Source: Syngnathus acus | Lineage: Eukaryota > Chordata > Actinopteri > Syngnathiformes > Syngnathidae | NCBI RefSeq assembly: GCF_901709675.1 | Contig: NC_051088.1 | Coordinates: 9,638,193 to 9,702,192 of the forward strand | DNA length: 64,000 nucleotides | Direction: 5' to 3' | In this document: piece after piece, positions 63,080-64,000 of the stretch | Numbering within the stretch: the stretch's first letter is position 1 | Layout: each line of letters starts with the position of its first letter | Program-made: the position numbers and the translations under genes | The notes under the pieces: model-generated | Database searches by the model: none | The model's input: only the letters and a program-made list of their open reading frames with translations | Told to the model about the DNA's origin: nothing

Positions 63080-63413
63080 TCTCCAAAGCTTCCTAACAAC
63101 TTATTAGTGCCCACTTCCCAAAAGATGTGTCATTGCAGTTATGCAATGAAAGTCTGTAAGCTCTCAAGTTTCTCCAAATTGACAGTATCATAGGATTTTT
63201 GACTTTTTGGTCTTCCTGACACTGCTCTTGTTCCTGTTGTGATGCATTTGCCCATCTTCAAACCGCCCCTCCTCCCTCCAGGCATTGGCCCATAAGACCC
63301 TGGTGCTCCTTTTGGGTGTTGACCCCTCCAAGCAACTTGATCACCCACTGCCCACAGCCCACCCACATGTCACCTATGCTTATATGAAGTATATGTGGAA
63401 GAGTGCCCGCAAG
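22778..63413 (+). CDS. mtor: mTOR serine/threonine kinase gene, N-terminal two thirds (35 coding exons)
   Basis: mTOR is the PI3K-related kinase at the centre of mTORC1 and mTORC2; it senses nutrients and growth factors and controls translation, autophagy and cell growth. Thirty-five exons join in frame to 1694 codons, collinear with human MTOR over almost every residue (1694 corresponds to about human 1710). Residues 1 to about 1365 form the HEAT solenoid that binds Raptor or Rictor. The FAT domain starts near 1366 ([20 protein letters not shown]) and is cut by the window edge. FRB, kinase and FATC lie beyond it. The start at 22778 ([14 protein letters not shown]) has A at -3 and G at +4; MSGTA at 22787 is an alternative. 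Compared with human it has a shorter, Ala/Thr-poor N terminus and small deletions at three HEAT loops. The serine equivalent to human Ser1261 is kept (residue 1245). Intron 28 hosts angptl7. Confidence 0.97.
23060..23168 (+). CDS. mtor: mtor exon 3
   Basis: Codons 44-80: [20 protein letters not shown] to KKGGILAI. Acceptor TTACAG, donor ATAG|GTAAAC, phase 1 out. Start of the N-terminal HEAT repeats. Confidence 0.95.
23345..23577 (+). CDS. mtor: mtor exon 4
   Basis: Codons 80-157: [20 protein letters not shown] to [12 protein letters not shown]. Acceptor CCCACAG, donor GCA|GTAAGT, phase 0 out. HEAT repeat region, near-identical to human. Confidence 0.96.
23836..24036 (+). CDS. mtor: mtor exon 5
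   Basis: Codons 158-224: [20 protein letters not shown] to [10 protein letters not shown]. Acceptor TTTCAG, donor AAA|GTAAGG, phase 0 out. The following intron is only 80 bp. Confidence 0.97.
24117..24251 (+). CDS. mtor: mtor exon 6
   Basis: Codons 225-269: [20 protein letters not shown] to [11 protein letters not shown]. Acceptor GACAG, donor GAG|GTGAGC, phase 0 out. The next intron is 90 bp and has an in-frame stop, so retention would truncate the protein. Confidence 0.97.
24342..24617 (+). CDS. mtor: mtor exon 7
   Basis: Codons 270-361: [20 protein letters not shown] to LMEERFDQ. Acceptor CATCAG, donor CAG|GTGAGT, phase 0 out. Includes the [15 protein letters not shown] loop, more variable against human than its surroundings. 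Confidence 0.97.
24736..24844 (+). CDS. mtor: mtor exon 8
   Basis: Codons 362-398: [20 protein letters not shown] to FQPHTFT. Acceptor CCCAG, donor CTG|GTGGGT, phase 1 out. Confidence 0.96.
24941..25124 (+). CDS. mtor: mtor exon 9
   Basis: Codons 398-459: [20 protein letters not shown] to [10 protein letters not shown]. Acceptor TTACAG, donor CAA|GTCAGT, phase 2 out. One residue shorter than human at the exon start (FTD-QYL against FTDTQYL). Confidence 0.96.
25324..25452 (+). CDS. mtor: mtor exon 10
   Basis: Codons 459-502: [20 protein letters not shown] to [10 protein letters not shown]. Acceptor GTGCAG, donor CAG|GTATCA, phase 2 out. The next intron (637 bp) holds no feature I recognise apart from a TC run before the acceptor. 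Confidence 0.96.
26090..26334 (+). CDS. mtor: mtor exon 11
   Basis: Codons 502-584: [20 protein letters not shown] to RTLGSFEFE. Acceptor GTCCAG after a (TC)n pyrimidine tract, donor AAG|GTAAGA, phase 1 out. Confidence 0.97.
26667..26876 (+). CDS. mtor: mtor exon 12
   Basis: Codons 584-654: [20 protein letters not shown] to LLVVGITDP. Acceptor CATCAG, donor CAG|GTAACT, phase 1 out. ISGHVVSQ lacks two residues found in human ISGHAHVVSQ. Confidence 0.97.
26956..27161 (+). CDS. mtor: mtor exon 13
   Basis: Codons 654-722: [20 protein letters not shown] to PFLRKMLIQ. Acceptor TTTCAG, donor CAG|GTATTA, phase 0 out. The next intron (496 bp) shows nothing recognisable. Confidence 0.97.
27658..27780 (+). 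CDS. mtor: mtor exon 14
   Basis: Codons 723-763: [20 protein letters not shown] to RPYMEPILK. Acceptor TCTCAG, donor AAG|GTACAC, phase 0 out. Confidence 0.97.
27896..27979 (+). CDS. mtor: mtor exon 15
   Basis: Codons 764-791: [20 protein letters not shown] to GELAQ. Acceptor TTCAG, donor CAG|GTAATG, phase 0 out. Two residues shorter than human in the DPDPDPNPG loop. Confidence 0.96.
28337..28429 (+). CDS. mtor: mtor exon 16
   Basis: Codons 792-822: [20 protein letters not shown] to SLAKRQ. Acceptor TATAG, donor CAG|GTAGGT, phase 0 out. Confidence 0.96.
28855..28989 (+). CDS. mtor: mtor exon 17
   Basis: Codons 823-867: [20 protein letters not shown] to EQNQGIRRE. Acceptor ACTAG, donor GAG|GTATGC, phase 0 out. 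The next intron (849 bp) holds a short C run near 29477 but no repeat family I recognise. Confidence 0.97.
29839..29968 (+). CDS. mtor: mtor exon 18
   Basis: Codons 868-911: [20 protein letters not shown] to SESKSSQDS. Acceptor CTCCAG, donor CAG|GTATGC, phase 1 out. The stretch is almost identical to human. Confidence 0.97.
29969..31782 (+). other. mtor: mtor intron 18
   Basis: A 1.8-kb AT-rich intron. It contains a tandem pair of 15-mers, AGACATCTGTCTAGT (31238-31252) and AGACGTCTGTCTAGT (31256-31270), and homopolymer A runs. No gene or interspersed repeat is recognised. Confidence 0.7.
31783..32033 (+). CDS. mtor: mtor exon 19
   Basis: Codons 911-994: [20 protein letters not shown] to RVCDASIRE. 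Acceptor CCCAG, donor GAG|GTAGGT, phase 0 out. Confidence 0.97.
32147..32233 (+). CDS. mtor: mtor exon 20
   Basis: Codons 995-1023: [20 protein letters not shown] to DIFTLIR. Acceptor GCCAG, donor AGA|GTGAGT, phase 0 out. Confidence 0.97.
32234..34755 (+). other. mtor: mtor intron 20
   Basis: A 2.5-kb intron, AT-rich at both ends with a less AT-rich middle (about 33000-33900). No ORF with a recognisable domain and no family-level repeat was identified. Confidence 0.7.
34756..34923 (+). CDS. mtor: mtor exon 21
   Basis: Codons 1024-1079: [20 protein letters not shown] to STGRGVTIK. Acceptor TTTCAG, donor AAG|GTAAGT (full consensus), phase 0 out. Includes [20 protein letters not shown]. Confidence 0.97.
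34924..36325 (+). other. mtor: mtor intron 21
   Basis: A 1.4-kb intron with a short (TA)n run at 35158-35169. No gene or recognised mobile element was seen. Confidence 0.7.
36326..36438 (+). CDS. mtor: mtor exon 22
   Basis: Codons 1080-1117: [20 protein letters not shown] to LDVPLQAR. Acceptor CTGCAG, donor CAG|GTTTGT, phase 2 out. Confidence 0.96.
36637..36799 (+). CDS. mtor: mtor exon 23
   Basis: Codons 1117-1171: [20 protein letters not shown] to LVFQLGKK. Acceptor CACAG, donor AAG|GTAGCT, phase 0 out. Where human has LDQSPELRST this fish has [10 protein letters not shown], so the Ser-Pro pair there is not kept. The next intron (443 bp) has C and G runs. Confidence 0.97.
37243..37335 (+). 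CDS. mtor: mtor exon 24
   Basis: Codons 1172-1202: [20 protein letters not shown] to DILICRIVK. Acceptor CTGCAG, donor AAG|GTGAGC, phase 0 out. Confidence 0.97.
37643..37789 (+). CDS. mtor: mtor exon 25
   Basis: Codons 1203-1251: [20 protein letters not shown] to STTALQK. Acceptor AACAG, donor AAG|GTCAGA, phase 0 out. The AGC at 37769-37771 (residue 1245, KKLHVS) aligns with human Ser1261, a reported insulin-responsive phosphosite. The next intron (975 bp) has no recognised repeat. Confidence 0.96.
38765..38907 (+). CDS. mtor: mtor exon 26
   Basis: Codons 1252-1299: [20 protein letters not shown] to AQTYIPLA plus AG. Acceptor CACAG, donor CAG|GTACAC, phase 2 out. The next intron (643 bp) includes an A13 run near 39349. 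Confidence 0.96.
39551..39713 (+). CDS. mtor: mtor exon 27
   Basis: Codons 1299-1353: [20 protein letters not shown] to AEFMEHSDK. Acceptor CATAG, donor AAG|GTCGAC, phase 0 out. The donor is weak after +2; read-through adds VDIEQ then a stop, just before the FAT domain. Confidence 0.96.
40047..40192 (+). CDS. mtor: mtor exon 28 (start of FAT domain)
   Basis: Codons 1354-1402: [20 protein letters not shown] to PLILESLIS. Acceptor TTTCAG, donor CAG|GTAGGA, phase 2 out. [19 protein letters not shown] begins the FAT helical repeats. The 11.3-kb intron that follows hosts angptl7. Confidence 0.97.
41970..42030 (+). repeat. Possible DNA-transposon end fragment
   Basis: The string TCCCTCGCCACATCGCGGTT followed by a second ATCGCGG resembles the ends of a common vertebrate interspersed repeat that reads CCTCG...ATCGCGG...ATCGCGG. 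Only about 60 bp are recognisable and no matching inverted end was found. Confidence 0.35.
42761..42766 (-). terminator. angptl7: Candidate poly(A) signal for angptl7
   Basis: TTTATT on the plus strand gives AATAAA on the minus strand, about 520 bp beyond the angptl7 stop codon. It is the first canonical AATAAA downstream of the stop, implying a 3' UTR of about 0.5 kb. Such hexamers are common by chance in AT-rich DNA. Confidence 0.35.
43285..43454 (-). CDS. angptl7: angptl7 exon 5 (C-terminal, stop)
   Basis: Follows acceptor TTTGTAG and encodes [20 protein letters not shown] to KVRPVNFQP and TAA. It carries the C-terminal fibrinogen-domain Cys-Cys and the [10 protein letters not shown] signature. 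Confidence 0.96.
43285..45231 (-). CDS. angptl7: Angiopoietin-like 7, complete gene (5 exons)
   Basis: Five minus-strand exons (45231-44877, 44295-44195, 44080-43886, 43746-43551, 43454-43285) join in frame to 338 codons plus TAA; human ANGPTL7 has 346. Residues 1 to about 21 ([20 protein letters not shown]) form a signal peptide. Residues about 35-112 form a heptad-rich coiled coil ([20 protein letters not shown] onward). The C-terminal fibrinogen-like domain starts near [10 protein letters not shown] (about 119) and contains [36 protein letters not shown], the [10 protein letters not shown] motif and [10 protein letters not shown]. Sequons are seen at NLT and NNT. ANGPTL7 is a secreted matrix-associated factor known from cornea and trabecular meshwork and linked to eye pressure. 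The gene lies wholly inside mtor intron 28 on the opposite strand, as in mammals. The start is the first ATG in frame; apparent upstream extension uses TTG only. Confidence 0.97.
43551..43746 (-). CDS. angptl7: angptl7 exon 4
   Basis: Encodes [20 protein letters not shown] to [12 protein letters not shown] plus one base. Acceptor ACGCAG, donor AAG|GTAATT. The acidic NKDNDKC segment is the calcium-binding-type loop of fibrinogen-like domains. Confidence 0.96.
43886..44080 (-). CDS. angptl7: angptl7 exon 3
   Basis: Encodes [20 protein letters not shown] to SVLRIEME. Acceptor TTTTAG, donor GAG|GTAGGT, 65 codons, phase 0 at both ends. Confidence 0.96.
44195..44295 (-). CDS. angptl7: angptl7 exon 2
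   Basis: Encodes [20 protein letters not shown] to GTPELS, the start of the fibrinogen-like domain. Acceptor ATCCAG, donor AGT|GTGAGT. It has no entry among long ORFs because it is only 101 nt. Confidence 0.93.
44877..45231 (-). CDS. angptl7: angptl7 exon 1 (signal peptide, coiled coil)
   Basis: Encodes [20 protein letters not shown] to QSAPQTTS plus one base. Donor CAG|GTGAGT, phase 1 out. The [20 protein letters not shown] region and [20 protein letters not shown] show coiled-coil heptads. Confidence 0.95.
45383..45399 (-). promoter_or_regulatory. angptl7: angptl7 core promoter candidate (octamer + TATA-like)
   Basis: On the minus strand an exact octamer ATGCAAAT (45399-45392) overlaps TATTTAAG (45392-45385), a TATA-like element, about 155 bp upstream of the angptl7 ATG. 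A start site near 45355 would give a 5' UTR of about 125 nt. The pairing is suggestive, not proven. Confidence 0.4.
46608..46930 (+). mobile_element. tRNA-derived SINE, copy A (plus orientation)
   Basis: The head has a consensus A box TGGCCTAGTGG (46618-46628) and B box GGTTCAAACCC (46661-46671). A body including CCTGCTTGGCACTCAGCATT and a T-rich tail follow. It is nearly identical to the inverted copy at 55459-55783: translated stretches of 60 codons differ at two positions. ORFs in it are spurious. It is a common teleost SINE type; family name not assigned. Confidence 0.92.
47146..47187. repeat. TG microsatellite with G7
   Basis: A (TG)n run of about 35 bp is followed by GGGGGG. It is a simple repeat in mtor intron 28. 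Confidence 0.95.
47288..47330. repeat. A-rich (AAAAT)n-like repeat
   Basis: Alternating runs of A and AAAT units. It is a simple repeat, possibly the poly(A) remnant of a retroposon, but no body was recognised next to it. Confidence 0.8.
47884..47912. repeat. C-run followed by CACACG repeat
   Basis: A run of about 14 C followed by CACACACACGCACACA. Simple low-complexity DNA. Confidence 0.85.
48313..48350 (+). repeat. SINE-family tail fragment
   Basis: TTGTGAGGGTAAAGCCATTT and TAATGGATGGCTGG resemble the GTGGGGACTAAGCGGTTCAG and AAATGGATGGATGG tail of the SINE at 10425-10784. Confidence 0.5.
48471..48593 (-). repeat. Diverged SINE-like repeat, reverse orientation
   Basis: GTCCATCCATCAGTTCTCTG, GCCTATTCCAGCTGTC and GTCAGCCAATCACA follow, in reverse complement, the order of the 3' half of the SINE at 10425-10784. 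Old, truncated copy. Confidence 0.7.
51489..51564 (+). CDS. mtor: mtor exon 29
   Basis: Codons 1402-1427: [20 protein letters not shown] to KHFGEL. At 76 nt it is the shortest coding exon. Acceptor CCCAG, donor CTG|GTAAGT, phase 0 out. FAT domain. Confidence 0.96.
52394..52533 (+). CDS. mtor: mtor exon 30
   Basis: Codons 1428-1474: [20 protein letters not shown] to LEALGEW. Acceptor TTAG, donor ATG|GTATGT, phase 2 out. FAT domain. Confidence 0.97.
52534..54257 (+). other. mtor: mtor intron 30
   Basis: A 1.7-kb AT-rich intron. No ORF with a domain and no clear repeat family was recognised. Confidence 0.7.
54258..54358 (+). CDS. mtor: mtor exon 31
   Basis: Codons 1474-1508: [20 protein letters not shown] to MAAAAAWGL. 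Acceptor TTTAAG, donor TGG|GTAACT, phase 1 out. FAT domain. This short exon has no long ORF of its own but matches human residue for residue. Confidence 0.95.
54802..54917 (+). CDS. mtor: mtor exon 32
   Basis: Codons 1508-1546: [20 protein letters not shown] to [10 protein letters not shown]. Acceptor CGTCAG, donor CAG|GTACTT, phase 0 out. FAT domain. Confidence 0.97.
54918..57894 (+). other. mtor: mtor intron 32
   Basis: A 3.0-kb intron holding the inverted SINE copy B (55459-55783). The rest is AT-rich with no recognised gene. Confidence 0.8.
55459..55783 (-). mobile_element. tRNA-derived SINE, copy B (minus orientation)
   Basis: Reverse complement of the element at 46608-46930, with intact A and B boxes and a tail of TTAATC-type units (55459-55480). 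An 8-bp string GGTTATTA flanks it on both sides (55443-55450 and 55792-55799) and may be the target duplication. It lies antisense in mtor intron 32. Confidence 0.92.
57895..57972 (+). CDS. mtor: mtor exon 33
   Basis: Codons 1547-1572: [20 protein letters not shown] to YSRAYG. Acceptor TTTGCAG, donor GGG|GTAAAG, phase 0 out. FAT domain. Confidence 0.96.
58306..58430 (+). pseudogene. Decayed mariner-type transposase C-terminus
   Basis: In one frame the segment reads [14 protein letters not shown], a stop, [23 protein letters not shown] and a second stop. This resembles the C-terminal end of mariner-like transposases (LKG.RF.D..., then a ..IP.E.F..C...W..R..KC motif). Stops at 58348-58350 and 58420-58422 show it is dead. 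Upstream sequence to 58100 gives no catalytic motif. The match is from memory of the family pattern and could be wrong. Confidence 0.45.
58427..58505 (+). repeat. GTCAA tandem and common teleost repeat
   Basis: Four GTCAA units lead into GTTTATTTGTATAGCCCTAA and CTCAAAGGGCTTCACATAGA. This TTTATTTGTATAGC...CAAAG.GCTT pattern is a frequent interspersed motif in fish genomes. Family not assigned. Confidence 0.6.
58923..59030 (+). CDS. mtor: mtor exon 34
   Basis: Codons 1573-1608: [20 protein letters not shown] to ETWWERLQ. Acceptor CCCCAG, donor CAG|GTAACC, phase 0 out. A 54-bp CA repeat starts 36 nt after the exon. FAT domain. Confidence 0.97.
59066..59119. repeat. (CA)27 microsatellite
   Basis: Twenty-seven uninterrupted CA units on the mtor sense strand, 36 nt downstream of exon 34. 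Confidence 0.97.
59404..59430 (+). repeat. SINE-family tail fragment
   Basis: TAAGCGGTTCAGAAAATGGA followed by TGGATG is identical to the tail of the SINE at 10425-10784 but stands alone, so it is a severely 5'-truncated copy. Confidence 0.75.
61736..61861 (+). CDS. mtor: mtor exon 35
   Basis: Codons 1609-1650: [20 protein letters not shown] to CGKSGRL. Acceptor CTCAG, donor TTG|GTAAGT, phase 0 out. FAT domain. Confidence 0.97.
62021..62048. repeat. (TACTG)n pentanucleotide repeat
   Basis: Five and a half perfect TACTG units. Confidence 0.95.
63049..63076. repeat. T28 homopolymer
   Basis: Twenty-eight consecutive T on the plus strand. It could be the poly(A) tail of a minus-strand retroposon, but no body was recognised on its left. 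Confidence 0.9.
63282..63413 (+). CDS. mtor: mtor exon 36 (last exon in window)
   Basis: Codons 1651-1694: [20 protein letters not shown] to [10 protein letters not shown]. Acceptor CTCCAG, donor AAG|GTAAGC, phase 0 out. It lies mid-FAT domain; the gene continues past the right edge. Confidence 0.97.
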
Positions 63414-64000
63414 GTAAGCGCAAGCTAGCTCTCGTTTTGATGTCACCCTTTTTTATGTCAATACACTAATACAAAGGAGTTGGGAATTTCAAGCTATTAG
63501 TCTTGTCACCGTTTAATATTATTTTTGCACATCTTGTCTGGGCCCGGCCGGTTTGACTCCGCATGTCAGTTTATGGCCGCAGACATTTATATTTCCATCA
63601 CAACTTCATCTCGCTCTAAAGACAGCCTGTAACGTTAGACGTGCATGAGTCAGTCGTTCAAGAGCAGCGGTTTATGATTTATGGAATTGAAGCTGGATAA
63701 AAACCAGTTTGTTTTCCAATAAATTCCTTGCAATTAAAGTCTTGCAGGGAAACTTCGATTCTCTTGAGCATTCAGACTATTTTTTTTCATGTAATTTTAA
63801 AATAAAACAAAACTAAGACTTATGAGTAATTGTTTTGAATTTGGCAAATGAAAGGATATTTAAACTGTATGTAGTTTTGTGTACTCCAAGAGCGCAGATG
63901 TCAAACTCATTTTTGCTATAGGTCACAGTGTAGTCACCGTTTCCTTCAGAGGGCCATTATGACTTTGAAACGTACCATAAATCTCCACATATTACATATC
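63414..64000 (+). other. mtor: mtor intron 36 (partial)
   Basis: AT-rich intronic sequence to the window end. The next exon (human KIDAFQHMQHF) was not found in it. Confidence 0.8.

Larger units (their letters stand above)
61862..63281 (+). other. mtor: mtor intron 35
   Basis: A 1.4-kb intron with a TACTG pentanucleotide repeat (62021-62048) and a T28 run (63049-63076) about 200 nt before the acceptor. No gene recognised. Confidence 0.75.

Noticed and set aside
63414-64000. mtor exon 37
   Set aside because: I searched for the KIDAFQHMQHF-like continuation and did not find it; it must lie past the window.

Overview
This is eukaryotic genomic DNA from a vertebrate, almost certainly a teleost fish. 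It holds multi-exon genes with GT-AG introns, proteins that read as close orthologues of human mTOR, ANGPTL7 and agrin, several short fish introns (80-120 bp), and interspersed repeats of teleost type. One of these is a tRNA-headed SINE-like element ending in a GGAT microsatellite. The exact species cannot be fixed from the sequence.

Layout. (1) Positions 1-14.6 kb: the 5' end of agrin (agrn) on the minus strand. Exon 1 (signal peptide and start of the NtA domain) is at 14367-14567 and exon 2 (rest of NtA) at 11831-12092. Intron 2 runs off the left edge and carries a fresh SINE insertion with a perfect 13-bp target duplication, a decayed tRNA-Glu-like copy and a MITE-like element. (2) 14.6-22.2 kb: a gene-free spacer between the divergent agrn and mtor promoters. 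(3) 22.2-64 kb: the mTOR kinase gene (mtor) on the plus strand. A putative non-coding exon 1 is followed by 35 coding exons (numbered 2-36). They encode residues 1-1694: the HEAT-repeat solenoid and the first half of the FAT domain. FRB, kinase and FATC regions lie beyond the right edge. (4) 43.3-45.2 kb: a complete five-exon angptl7 gene on the minus strand, nested inside the 11.3-kb mtor intron 28.

All mtor and angptl7 exons were joined by eye. Every junction keeps frame, every intron is GT-AG, and the summed coding lengths are exact multiples of three (5082 nt for mtor in the window; 1017 nt including stop for angptl7). mTOR is a cytosolic and lysosomal growth-control kinase. ANGPTL7 is a secreted fibrinogen-domain protein. 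Agrin is a secreted basement-membrane proteoglycan whose NtA domain anchors it to laminin. The three do not form a pathway; their link is genomic arrangement.

Nothing here looks like a wholly new system. The most interesting points are the conserved-style antisense nesting of angptl7, a near-identical inverted SINE pair flanking mtor exons 29-32 (a possible circular-RNA or editing substrate), a Z-DNA/G30 tract in agrn intron 1, a long CA repeat right behind the exon 34 donor, and an unexplained segment open on both strands at about 16.3-16.7 kb.
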